Source of the DNA: an uncultured Acidimicrobiales bacterium
GTDB taxonomy: Bacteria > Actinomycetota > Acidimicrobiia > Acidimicrobiales > Hopanoidiivorantaceae
DNA length: 64,000 nt
Direction: 5' to 3'
Assembly (NCBI GenBank): GCA_958295755.1
Contig: OY282367.1
Coordinates: forward strand, 719,087 to 783,086
Each line of letters starts with the position of its first letter. Position 1 is the first letter of the stretch. A model generated the notes under the pieces. The model searched no databases, was not told the origin of the DNA, and worked only from the letters and a program-made list of their open reading frames with translations. The position numbers and the translations under genes were made by a program. Shown piece after piece: positions 7,866 through 16,236 of the stretch.

Positions 7866-9502
7866 GCGATCCTCTCCCTTTCAACCCCACCTTCGTGAGC
7901 GAGGAATTCACGCCCGAAGAAGAAGACATCCTAAGACGCTACTTCACCAATATCTCAGGGCCGGTATTCGCCTTGGTGAATCTGCCCGAAGTGGTGAAAG
8001 GCGCGCTCTTCGCTCGCTATTCCCGTTCGCACAAAAGCCTGCGCAGGCTTTTCTTAGATGAATTCGTAGGCGATTTAGACATCTCAGGTGATATAACCAT
8101 CGATGCCACAGTTGGTTTGGAACGAGCTGAGCAGCTCTACAAAAAAGTATTCGTGGAATACGGCGACGATTCGGTCGCCCAGCTAGGTGGAGTGCACTTG
8201 GCTTGTGAGCAGGTGTCTAACTTGTTGTCAAAAGTCATAGAGTGGGGCAGGCTCATGGCGTATCTGGAGCAGTCGACCAGATATTTGGACTACGCCGAGC
8301 GCAACGCTGGTCGCTACCGCTACTACCGCCCGCCAGAGGTGATGGAATCGCCGCTAGCCACTCTTTATGTGAGTGAAATGGACAAACTCTTCGGGTCTTA
8401 CGCCGCCTTGTTACCACAGATGATAGATTTCTTCCGCACTGAGTTCCCCAAAGCTGAGGGCGACTCCGATTTCGCCTACCGCCAAGCTGTGACAGCCAAA
8501 GCCTACGACACTTTGCGAGGCATGCTACCTGCGGCTACTCAGACGAATGTGGGTATCTACGGCAACGGCCAGACCTTTGAATACTTGATGTTGCGCATGC
8601 GAGCGCACCCTCTAGCCGAAGCCAGATCGTATGGCGAGGTAATGCTGGCTGAGCTTCGCAAAGTCATCCCATCGTTTTTGAAGCGAGTAGATGTAGAAGA
8701 TAGGGGAGTGGCATGGACAGAATATCTAGCCGACACCCGTGAAGGTATGGAGACACTAGCTGAGCACTTCTTCGGCGAAGCCCCACCGCCGTCGCTGATT
8801 GAACCTGAACCTATAGAGGTGCAGCTCATAGATTTCGACCCCGAAGCAGAGCGTAAGTTCTTAGTGGCGGCACTGTTCTCTTACACTCACGCATCTGAAG
8901 AAGAGATAGGCCAAGAAGTAGACGCTATGGGCGCAGAAGATCGCCTAGCTGTGGCGCGCACCTACGCAGGGCTACGCCGCAACCGCAGACATCGCCCCGG
9001 CAGGGCACTAGAGCTGCCCTCATATCGCTTTGAAGTGCTGTGCGACTACGGAGCCTTTCGTGATCTCCAACGCCACCGCATGTTGACTATGGAATGGCAA
9101 CGTCTGAATTGCTCTCACGGCTATGTCATGCCCGAGTATCTGGAAGCCGCAGGCCAAGCAGAAGCTTTCCATCGTGCTATGGAGCGCAGTGCCGAAGTGA
9201 GCGAATCCATCGCCCATCTATATCCTGATGCTGCTAGCTATGCCGTAGCTTTCGCCTACCGTGTGCGTTTCAATATGCAAATGAACGCTAGAGAAGCTAT
9301 GCACCTTACTGAGTTGCGCAGTATGGCATCAGGGCACGCTTCGTATCGCTACGCAGCTCAAGAAATGCACCGCCAAATAGCTGAGAAGGCAGGTCATGTT
9401 GTGATTGCCGAAATGATGCAGTTCGTGGGCAAAGAACACGACAGATTCTTAGAACGCCTAGCCAGCGAAAATCAAGCCGAACGAAGGCGTAATCAGCAGT
9501 AA
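7862..9502 (+). CDS. Two-part ThyX-like FAD-dependent thymidylate synthase family protein
   Basis: Related to flavin-dependent thymidylate synthase ThyX, which methylates dUMP. At 546 residues it is about twice the length of classical ThyX and appears to hold two ThyX-like halves. The classical signature RHRxxSxxxxSxRY is divided: the N-terminal half has WGRLMAYLEQSTRY (keeps the S-x-R-Y end, lacks RHR) and the C-terminal half has RHRMLTMEWQRLNCSHGY (keeps RHR, lacks the rest). Proteins of this long type are known in actinobacteria and other phyla and are annotated as thymidylate synthase; whether this one is active is unproven. The GTG start overlaps the preceding stop. Confidence 0.8.
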   Translation: MSDPLPFNPTFVSEEFTPEEEDILRRYFTNISGPVFALVNLPEVVKGALFARYSRSHKSLRRLFLDEFVGDLDISGDITIDATVGLERAEQLYKKVFVEYGDDSVAQLGGVHLACEQVSNLLSKVIEWGRLMAYLEQSTRYLDYAERNAGRYRYYRPPEVMESPLATLYVSEMDKLFGSYAALLPQMIDFFRTEFPKAEGDSDFAYRQAVTAKAYDTLRGMLPAATQTNVGIYGNGQTFEYLMLRMRAHPLAEARSYGEVMLAELRKVIPSFLKRVDVEDRGVAWTEYLADTREGMETLAEHFFGEAPPPSLIEPEPIEVQLIDFDPEAERKFLVAALFSYTHASEEEIGQEVDAMGAEDRLAVARTYAGLRRNRRHRPGRALELPSYRFEVLCDYGAFRDLQRHRMLTMEWQRLNCSHGYVMPEYLEAAGQAEAFHRAMERSAEVSESIAHLYPDAASYAVAFAYRVRFNMQMNAREAMHLTELRSMASGHASYRYAAQEMHRQIAEKAGHVVIAEMMQFVGKEHDRFLERLASENQAERRRNQQ

Positions 9503-9519
9503 AGCTAGCAAAATAATAA

Positions 9520-9545
9520 GGCAAAAAAACTATTTGCCTATTTTC
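9520..9545 (+). terminator. Possible intrinsic terminator after the ThyX-like gene
   Basis: GGCAAA (9520-9525) and TTTGCC (9533-9538) form a 6-bp stem with a 7-nt loop, followed by a T-rich stretch, 18 bp after the stop codon. The stem is short, so confidence is moderate. Confidence 0.5.
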
Positions 9546-9621
9546 GTCAGAGATTGTAGTCTGGCTAGTGGAGTAGTGGGGGTGGCCGTCGCTGGGTAAC
9601 CGGTGTGCGTGGATACGCGCT

Positions 9622-10905
9622 ATGACGGAAAAACTACATTGCCAAAAGATACGATTTCTGCCGCGGGCTGAGCGTCGGCGGGGGAGAGGAGGCCATCGTC
9701 GCACGCCACTGTTGGCAGGGCTAGGGGTTTTGGTGGCTGTGTCTCTTTTTGTGAACGCTTCAGCTAGTGTGGCGGCTTTGGAGCATGTTGTGCAACCGGG
9801 CGATACCTTAGGTGCTTTGGCTTTGCGCTATGGGGTGACGGTTGAGGAGCTAGTTGAGATTAATCGCATAACCAACAAGGATCTCATTTTTGTGGGGGAT
9901 ACTTTGCAGATACCCGACGCCGTGCCGTCTACTACTGTGCCGCCTGCCGCTGTGCCTCCTACTACTGTTCCGTCTTCTACTACTGTTCCGACTACAATCG
10001 CCCCGCCACCGACTGTCCCGCCTACCGTTGCGCCAGTTCCTTCAGGTGCTACGACAACTATTCCAGCAGCCCCGCCTGTAACTGCCCCGCCTCCGCCGCC
10101 AATACCAACGACTACATCGCCAATACCGCCGAATGTGCCGTCTTCTACTACTGTCCCGCCCTCCCTGCCGCCAACTGTCCCATCCACTACCGTCGCGCCG
10201 ACTGACCCGCCTGCCACTGACCCATCGACCCCGCCGGCAGATGAAGAAAACACACTTGATAGCCCCGACACCCTCCCAGAAGGTGTTACCTCTGTAGTGG
10301 AATGGGTGCCTTACACCATCCGCTCCGGCGATTGGCTGAGCTCTCTTGCTAAACGTTACGACACAACTGTGGCAGAACTTGCCAGAGTTAATGTCTTGTC
10401 TAACACCAATCTCATCTATGTGGGACAAGTCATATTAGTGCCTACTTCCGGTACCGAAAGAGAGTCGGCCAGTCCTGTAGTTGAGAGCCCCACAGGTGAC
10501 AGACCCAGCGGTATGACCGTTGAGCAACGCCTTGACTATTGGGCTAATCACTACAGGGTGCCGCCCGAACTGCTCAAAGCCCTCACCTGGTGGGAGTCGG
10601 GCTGGAACAACAAAGTCATCTCCTCAGTGGGTGCCATTGGAATCGGCCAGCTTCTACCTACCACCGTAGATTTCGTGGCTGATGTGCTGATCGGCGCAGA
10701 CCTCAACCCTCACATCATTGATGACAATATCCGCATGACAGCGCGTTTTGTGCGCTATCTTCTTGACGAAACAGGTAATGATCTCAGACTAACTTTAGCT
10801 TCGTATTATCAAGGTCTGTTCGCAGTGAGAAAATATGGTATATATAAAGTCTCTATTCCTTATGTAAATGGTATCTTGGCATTACAAGACCGTTTCCGCC
10901 CATAG
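9622..10905 (+). CDS. Cell-wall protein with two LysM domains and a lytic transglycosylase domain
   Basis: Probably an exported peptidoglycan-cleaving enzyme anchored to the wall by its LysM domains. 427 residues in order: a basic N-terminus and membrane segment or signal peptide (about 30-55), LysM 1 (about 55-95, HVVQPGDTLGALALRYG), a ~110-residue Pro/Thr/Val-rich linker made of TTVPP-type repeats, LysM 2 (about 232-275, YTIRSGDWLSSLAKRYD), and a C-terminal SLT domain from about 300. The catalytic glutamate is Glu325 in TWWESGWNN, followed by GAIGIGQLLP. It is transcribed alone behind a likely terminator. Confidence 0.88.
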   Translation: MTEKLHCQKIRFLPRAERRRGRGGHRRTPLLAGLGVLVAVSLFVNASASVAALEHVVQPGDTLGALALRYGVTVEELVEINRITNKDLIFVGDTLQIPDAVPSTTVPPAAVPPTTVPSSTTVPTTIAPPPTVPPTVAPVPSGATTTIPAAPPVTAPPPPPIPTTTSPIPPNVPSSTTVPPSLPPTVPSTTVAPTDPPATDPSTPPADEENTLDSPDTLPEGVTSVVEWVPYTIRSGDWLSSLAKRYDTTVAELARVNVLSNTNLIYVGQVILVPTSGTERESASPVVESPTGDRPSGMTVEQRLDYWANHYRVPPELLKALTWWESGWNNKVISSVGAIGIGQLLPTTVDFVADVLIGADLNPHIIDDNIRMTARFVRYLLDETGNDLRLTLASYYQGLFAVRKYGIYKVSIPYVNGILALQDRFRP

Positions 10906-10922
10906 ATTACTTTGAGGTAAAA

Positions 10923-11501
10923 ATGACCGACACAAAACCTGAAGAGCAGGATGAGTTAGATCCTGACACCACAGCCCTCGACATTCTCGACCCCAGCGCG
11001 GGGCCAAGTGTTGAAGACTTAGAAGGTCTTGAAGACCTAGATGACGAAGACCTCGAAGAGATTGACGAGGAAGACGATGAAGACGAAGAAGAGTTCTCGG
11101 ATCTAAAAGAAGACGATGGCGATGATGACGACGAAGATGACGAGAGCGAAGCAACTCCAACCCCCTTAGATATCTCAGGCTTTGGCGAAGGCGACGATGA
11201 AGACGATGATGACGACGCCCTTGATGACGACGCCGATGACGCCGACGACGCCGACAAAGAGACCGAAGAAGACAGTCTGGAAGATGAGCTAGAAGAGGAT
11301 TTAGCTGCCCTGCTAGACGAAAGATTGGCAGAAGAAGACAGCAAATCGCAAGAGACTTTCAACGGGCAAGGAAGCGATGCTGAAATGTCGTGCGATATGT
11401 GCTTCTTGCTGGTAACAGCAAGCCAGTTCGGTTCGCCGAAGAATCCTCGGTGTCCTTCTGACGAGTTGGAATGTCCGTTGCTAGAGAGGGTGCGGATTTA
11501 G
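10923..11501 (+). CDS. Highly acidic protein with C-terminal Cys-rich motif
   Basis: No function recognised. 192 residues. The first ~150 are dominated by Asp and Glu with runs of up to eight acidic residues and must be disordered. The last ~40 carry a possible zinc-binding motif: SCDMCFLL, then two further cysteines in PRCPSDELECP. This arrangement (acidic body, small Cys motif at the end) recalls short actinobacterial proteins of the DUF4193 kind, but the match is too weak to assign. A GAGGT ribosome site precedes the ATG by about 5 nt. It follows the LysM gene by 17 bp and may be co-transcribed with it. Confidence 0.65.
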   Translation: MTDTKPEEQDELDPDTTALDILDPSAGPSVEDLEGLEDLDDEDLEEIDEEDDEDEEEFSDLKEDDGDDDDEDDESEATPTPLDISGFGEGDDEDDDDDALDDDADDADDADKETEEDSLEDELEEDLAALLDERLAEEDSKSQETFNGQGSDAEMSCDMCFLLVTASQFGSPKNPRCPSDELECPLLERVRI

Positions 11502-11995
11502 TCAGTTGCTATCGGCTCAGTTGCTATCGATTTGTAGAGCGTCAGAGATCTAGCTGACATACCGTGACTCTCAAAGAAGTTTTTAGTCTTGCGGTCGCCC
11601 GGCAGGGCAACAGCGTCTATACCTTGGCAGCCTTTGGTTTTAGCCCATTCTGACAGGGCTGTCATTATCGCTTCGCCTGTGCCTACACCACGAGCACCCG
11701 TCAGCACATAGAGGATTTGGATCTTGGCGATTAGGTCGCCGCTCGCCAATTTTGCTTGGGTAACCAGTCCGATTCCCACTACTACTTCGTCTAAAGTCCC
11801 TAACACGCACAACATATCGTCTCGCCCTACGCACTTCGCCAGCAGGTCGGCGATTTCACCTGAGGGTCTGTCTTCCCACAGCACTTTCCCCCCTCGCCAT
11901 CGTTCTATCTCGCCTTTAGCCTCGCTCAATATTGCGCTCAATATTGTGTTCGAGATGTCGCTCTCGCCAGCCAAACGGGTGGCTACTTTAATCAT
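11498..11995 (-). CDS. GNAT family N-acetyltransferase
   Basis: Predicted acetyl-CoA-dependent acetyltransferase of unknown substrate. 165 residues, the normal size of a single GNAT domain. The acetyl-CoA pyrophosphate loop is ARGVGTGEAIM (motif A, about 106-116), preceded by the beta-strand IQILYVLT, and the C-terminal FFESHGM matches GNAT motif B. Its ATG overlaps the stop of the upstream RGG protein by 4 bp, so the two are coupled. A 15-bp tandem duplication (11503-11532) forms its last codons. Confidence 0.78.
   Translation of the reverse strand: MIKVATRLAGESDISNTILSAILSEAKGEIERWRGGKVLWEDRPSGEIADLLAKCVGRDDMLCVLGTLDEVVVGIGLVTQAKLASGDLIAKIQILYVLTGARGVGTGEAIMTALSEWAKTKGCQGIDAVALPGDRKTKNFFESHGMSARSLTLYKSIATEPIATD
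11503..11532 (-). repeat. 15-bp tandem repeat at the 3' end of the acetyltransferase gene
   Basis: Two 15-bp units (11503-11517 and 11518-11532) sharing 13 of 15 bases encode the repeated IATEP/IATD ending. Confidence 0.75.
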
Positions 11996-13278
11996 GTCGC
12001 TGTCTCTTCAGGCTGTTCTGTCTCTTCAGGCTGTTCTGTCTCTTCAGGCTGTTCTGTCTCTTCAGGCTGTTCTGTCTCTTCGGTTTGTTCTTCGTTCTCG
12101 GCTTCAGAGTCTTTAGTTTCGTCATTATCTCTAGCTTCATCAGCCGGGTTTTCTTCTGCCTTGCTGGTTTCTGCCTTACTGGTCTCTGCCTTGCTGTTCT
12201 CTGCCAGGAACAGCGCGGCGATATGAGGGAAGCGAGGTTTTAGCTCTGTTACGGTGTCGGTCAATTCGGACGAAACTGTAGCTGGAGGTTGGGTAGGGCG
12301 CACTAAGCGGCGGACGGGTGAGACGGCTAAGGCTTGCAGAGTTTTGTTCCAGCGGTCGGGTTGGGCTTCGTGGGTCAAAATGTTGTTTGTAGCAGTGGTT
12401 AGCCATTCCACAAGATCGAGTGGAAGCGGCACGCCAGCTTTAGGGGACTGACCGCTTTGGCGTAAAGCTCGCAACACTCTACCTTCGCTCAAGTGAGTGG
12501 CTAGGTCAGCCAGCCATTCGCCGTGGTCTTGCTCTTCTCGCTCAAGCAGTTTTTTTCGTGCTTCGTCTGCTTGTTCACGAGTTTCGTCGGTGCGAGCGTA
12601 AGAGTCTGAATCGGCTATAAGCATACGAACTTCGGCTAGGTCGGTTTTCTCAAAGTTTGCTAGCACAAAGTCGGCTCGGTCTTGCCATTCAGCCAGGCGG
12701 TATTCGTCTTGCAGCTGTGTGGCAATATCTTTTTTAGGCTTTTCACCATCTTCGCTTCTTTGTTTTGGTCCAAACTTCGAAATCTGTTCGGCGAGTTTGG
12801 CGTGTTCAGGTGGCACCGAAGCCAGCCATTTATTGCGATGATCTCTGTTGGGGCGAGGTCGAGATTGTCTGTCTTGCCCCCCTCCTCTGCCTTGACCAGA
12901 TCCTCGTCTATTGTCTTGACCGGCTCTTCGTCTGCCAAATCCTTGTCTGCTATCTTGGCCGTCTCCTCGGCCGCCCCCTCGTTTGTGCTTTTCGTCTCGT
13001 CCGCTTCCTTTGTAATTCACACCTGTCGGTTTGCCAGTGCCTAGCAGTTCAATAGTTTCTGGTTCCGCACGAGTGTCTTCGCTTTCAATAACAGCCAGCA
13101 CGGCGATGCCGTCCATGTCGGATTGCACCTCAGCGGTAATAACCGAGCTGATGCCTGCCCCTTTGGGAAGCAGATCGGCACTTATCAAGCCACGAGGTTC
13201 ACGGGCACCGGCGGCTCGCCATGTCCAGGTGCCATCTCCTTTATTGCTGGTTAGCTCTATTGAAAGTCTGCGCGACAC
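11992..13278 (-). CDS. RGG-rich protein of unknown function, possible RNA-binding protein
   Basis: No characterised relative recognised. 428 residues in four parts: a compact N-terminal domain of ~75 residues rich in beta-strand pattern (begins MSRRLSIELTSN, contains GTWTWRAAGARE); an Arg/Gly/Gln-rich segment (about 88-150) with many RGG, RG and GQ steps; a helical domain (about 150-345); and a disordered acidic tail with two sets of tandem repeats, three copies of SKAET-type pentapeptides and then an 18-bp repeat coding for EETEQP. RGG segments commonly bind RNA, hence the suggestion. Upstream of, and overlapping, the acetyltransferase gene. Confidence 0.7.
   Translation of the reverse strand: MSRRLSIELTSNKGDGTWTWRAAGAREPRGLISADLLPKGAGISSVITAEVQSDMDGIAVLAVIESEDTRAEPETIELLGTGKPTGVNYKGSGRDEKHKRGGGRGDGQDSRQGFGRRRAGQDNRRGSGQGRGGGQDRQSRPRPNRDHRNKWLASVPPEHAKLAEQISKFGPKQRSEDGEKPKKDIATQLQDEYRLAEWQDRADFVLANFEKTDLAEVRMLIADSDSYARTDETREQADEARKKLLEREEQDHGEWLADLATHLSEGRVLRALRQSGQSPKAGVPLPLDLVEWLTTATNNILTHEAQPDRWNKTLQALAVSPVRRLVRPTQPPATVSSELTDTVTELKPRFPHIAALFLAENSKAETSKAETSKAEENPADEARDNDETKDSEAENEEQTEETEQPEETEQPEETEQPEETEQPEETAT
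12000..12083 (-). repeat. 18-bp tandem repeat, four copies plus a partial
   Basis: Units at 12000-12017, 12018-12035, 12036-12053 and 12054-12071 are identical, followed by 12 further bases that nearly match. They encode the EETEQP repeat of the acidic tail. Confidence 0.9.
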
Positions 13279-13340
13279 TTATTTCAGACTAATAAAGAAG
13301 CTGTGTTATCGCGGGATACCTATGCTAAGCTGACATCAAG

Positions 13341-13431
13341 CACTGGGGAGATCGCAAGAGCGATCTGAGAGGGTAGCTGTTCTGCTACCGACCCATAGAA
13401 CCTGATCTGGGTAATACCAGCGGAGGGAGAA
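13341..13431 (+). promoter_or_regulatory. TPP riboswitch (THI element)
   Basis: Contains the conserved thiamine-pyrophosphate aptamer words in order: GGGGAG, CTGAGA (13365-13370), and ACCTGATCTGGGTAATACCA followed by GCGGAGGGA. Two variable stems are evident: ATCGC/GCGAT before CTGAGA and GGTAGC/GCTACC after it. The 3' end of the aptamer contains GGAGG (13422-13426), which is also the ribosome site of thiB, so binding of TPP would hide it: control is most likely translational. Confidence 0.95.
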
Positions 13432-13434
13432 ATT

Positions 13435-14532
13435 ATGACACCAAGCAAGCTTTCACATCTGTTTTCTCTTAGAAGGCAAAGACTTTGGACGGTTATCGGA
13501 GGTTGCTTTTTGGCAGGGCTGTTGCTGGCAGCAGGATGTTCATCTGGCGACAATAGTCAAGAGGAGCCAAGACCAGTAGCAGGCAGCACTGTGCGGCTAC
13601 TCACTCACGCCTCATTTGTTCTCAGCGACGGAGTACTAGAGGCTTTTGAAGCTGAAACAGGCATTGATGTAGAAGTGGTCAGTGGCGAAGACACTGGCAC
13701 CGTCGTGAGCCAGATCATCCTCACTAAAGACAACCCCGTAGCTGATGTGGTCTTCGGCGTTGACAACACCTTCCTACAGAGAACTTTGGATGAGAACATC
13801 TTCGTGGCATATGAATCGCCTGCTCTTTCAAATGTGCCGTCTAGTTTGACAACGGGCTTAGGCGGACAAGTCACGCCAATCGACTACGGCGATGTGTGTC
13901 TCAACTACTGGAAAGACGAGCTGGGCGACAACCCGCCGAAATCTATGGACGACCTCACCGATGAGCAGTACCGTGGGAAATTCGTAACTCAAAACCCAGA
14001 GACGTCTTCGCCGGGGCTAGCTTTCATGTTCGCCACCATCGCTCGTTACGGCGAAGCCGGCTGGGAAGATTATTGGCAACGTCTGAGAGACAACGATGTG
14101 TCTATCACTTCAGGTTGGACTGAAGCCTATTACACAGAGTTCACCGCTGGGGGAGGGGAGCGGCCGATAGTCACTTCTTATGCCTCCAGCCCTGTAGCTG
14201 AAGTGATTTTTGGCGACCCGAAGCCAGATGAGCCTCCCACAGGCATCATTGAAGATTCGTGTTTCCGTCAAGTGGAATACGCAGGCATTTTAGAAGGCAC
14301 CAACAACCTAGCAGGCAGTCAGATGCTCATAGATTTCATGTTGTCAGATGCTTTTCAAGAGGACATCCCTCTCAACATGTTTGTATTCCCTGCGAGTTCA
14401 ACGGCAACCTTGCCGGAGGAGTTTGTGGAGCACGCCGTGGTGCCCGAAAATCCACTGAGCCTGCCCCCCGAACGAATAGCCCAGATGCGTAACGAATGGA
14501 CAGACCGCTGGGTTGAAATTGTTCTTCGGTAG
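13435..14532 (+). CDS. thiB: Thiamine ABC transporter substrate-binding lipoprotein
   Basis: Captures thiamine or its phosphates outside the membrane for import. 365 residues with a lipoprotein signal: lipobox LAAGC with acylated Cys35. The mature part is a periplasmic-binding fold of the ThiB/TbpA type (VRLLTHASF near its start, VADVVFGVDNTFL in the middle). Preceded directly by a TPP riboswitch, which supports thiamine as the ligand. The 3' end overlaps thiP by 20 bp. Confidence 0.93.
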   Translation: MTPSKLSHLFSLRRQRLWTVIGGCFLAGLLLAAGCSSGDNSQEEPRPVAGSTVRLLTHASFVLSDGVLEAFEAETGIDVEVVSGEDTGTVVSQIILTKDNPVADVVFGVDNTFLQRTLDENIFVAYESPALSNVPSSLTTGLGGQVTPIDYGDVCLNYWKDELGDNPPKSMDDLTDEQYRGKFVTQNPETSSPGLAFMFATIARYGEAGWEDYWQRLRDNDVSITSGWTEAYYTEFTAGGGERPIVTSYASSPVAEVIFGDPKPDEPPTGIIEDSCFRQVEYAGILEGTNNLAGSQMLIDFMLSDAFQEDIPLNMFVFPASSTATLPEEFVEHAVVPENPLSLPPERIAQMRNEWTDRWVEIVLR

Positions 14533-16141
14533 TTTCAAACCCAACTGGGTGCTGTGGGGGGTAGTTGGGGGAGTGCCAGCGGCATTTCTGGGGGTATTTT
14601 TCTTCTTTCCTCTCTGGGCGATATTAGAGCGGACTTTTTCTGCGTCTGATCTCTTCGGGGTTTGGAATAGAAATCTGGATATTTTGTGGTTCACGGCTTG
14701 GCAAGCTGCGGTGTCGTGCATCCTGACGATAGTGGCGGCATTTCCGATGGCGTATGTGCTGGGGCGTTATCGCTTCAGAGGGCGCAAGTTGGTGCGGGCC
14801 TTGTTGGTGGTGCCGTTTGTGTTGCCGACTGTGGTGGTGTCGGCTGCTATGTTGTCGGTGTTTGACCGCTTCGGCGTGGAAGACAGGTTGCGTCACACTC
14901 TCTGGGCGGTGCTGTTGGCGCATGTCTTTTTCAACTTCGCCATAGTCGCTCGCACTTTGGGTAGCTACTGGAGCCACTTAGGGCGTGCTCAAGAAGAGGC
15001 ATCTCGCATGCTTGGGGCAGGGGCTTTGCGTACATTCTTCAGCATTACATTGCCGCGTCTCACGCCTGCTTTGTTGGGAGTAGCCAGTGTGGTATATCTG
15101 TTCTGTTTTACTTCTTTCGGCGTGATATTGATACTGGGCGGGCCTCGCCGTGCCACTTTGGACACCGAGATATGGCGTTATGCCATTGGGCGGTTGGAAT
15201 TTTCCACTGCGGCTGCCTTGGTGGTGCTGCAGCTGCTTGCCGTGATAGCTATAGTTGCTCTCAATTCGTGGCTTAGGAGAGTGCTACCCGAGCAGCTTCG
15301 CACCGACACTACTCGGACGCCTGAGAGCAGTCGTCAGCGATGGGCAGTGCGGGGGAGCCTACTTTGGGCTGTTGTGCTTTTGGGGTTGCCGCTGGTGGTA
15401 CTGGTTGAGAGGTCGTTCAGTGCTGGGGGTGGTGGATATTCTTTGGCTTCGTATCGGGCTTTGGGTTCCAGTGGCGGCACGGGAAGATTGTTGTTTGTAA
15501 AGCCCGTGGAAGCATTATTTAACTCGCTAGCTTTTGCTGGGGTGGCAACTGGCATAGCTGTAATCGTAGGTGTGGCAGTGGCTCTGGTGGTGGCGTATTC
15601 ACGAGGTGCTGTGGCAGGGGCAATAGATACTGTTATGTTGTTGCCGCTGGGCACATCGGCTGTGGCTGTGGGTTTAGGGTTGCTTTTGGCATTGGATTCG
15701 CCACCTTTGGACATCAGGGATTCTCCGTGGGTGATACCAGTGGCACACGCGCTGGTAGGTGTGCCGTTTGTGTTGAGAGGTGTAGCACCTGTGCTGGCGG
15801 CTATTCCCAAACAAGTGAGAGATTCTGCCAGGTTGCTGGGCGCATCGCAGTTTCGCTTGTGGAGAGGCATAGATATTCCTCTGGCTAAAAAGTCAATCTT
15901 GAGTGCAGCAGGTTTTGCCTTCGCTGTGTCTTTGGGTGAGTTCGGTGCCAGCGAGTTTCTAGTTCGCCCAGAACGCCCGACAGTGCCCGTAGTGATTTTT
16001 CAACTTTTGAGCCGCCCCGGTGATCTAGCCTACGGCCAAGCCCTAGCCCTCTCAGTTATTTTGATGGCAGTGATAACCGCAGTAGTGCTAGCAATGGAAT
16101 ACCTAATGGAAGCCAACCCCAGCACAGCCTTCGACCTGTAA
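14513..16141 (+). CDS. thiP: Thiamine ABC transporter permease
   Basis: Double-length permease of the thiamine importer; 542 residues with about 12 membrane helices. Each half carries an EAA-type cytoplasmic loop for contact with the ATPase: EEASRMLGAGALRTFF in the first, RDSARLLGASQFRLWRG in the second. The start is a TTG inside the end of thiB, so translation is coupled. No ThiQ ATPase gene follows: the next gene is on the other strand and is unrelated, so the ATPase must be encoded elsewhere or shared. Confidence 0.93.
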   Translation: MKLFFGSFKPNWVLWGVVGGVPAAFLGVFFFFPLWAILERTFSASDLFGVWNRNLDILWFTAWQAAVSCILTIVAAFPMAYVLGRYRFRGRKLVRALLVVPFVLPTVVVSAAMLSVFDRFGVEDRLRHTLWAVLLAHVFFNFAIVARTLGSYWSHLGRAQEEASRMLGAGALRTFFSITLPRLTPALLGVASVVYLFCFTSFGVILILGGPRRATLDTEIWRYAIGRLEFSTAAALVVLQLLAVIAIVALNSWLRRVLPEQLRTDTTRTPESSRQRWAVRGSLLWAVVLLGLPLVVLVERSFSAGGGGYSLASYRALGSSGGTGRLLFVKPVEALFNSLAFAGVATGIAVIVGVAVALVVAYSRGAVAGAIDTVMLLPLGTSAVAVGLGLLLALDSPPLDIRDSPWVIPVAHALVGVPFVLRGVAPVLAAIPKQVRDSARLLGASQFRLWRGIDIPLAKKSILSAAGFAFAVSLGEFGASEFLVRPERPTVPVVIFQLLSRPGDLAYGQALALSVILMAVITAVVLAMEYLMEANPSTAFDL

Positions 16142-16236
16142 AAGCTTTATGCCTTTCGTCGATGCTGAACCTCTTTCAAACAGCGACTATGTTTGGCGAA
16201 GATGGACTGAAGAAGCATACAGAGAATCAAAACATT

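Noticed and set aside
12000..12083. Regular repeats that might be a CRISPR array
   Set aside because: Units are contiguous with no spacers, 18 bp long and in frame in a gene; the same holds for the arrays at 38460, 44368 and 52681.
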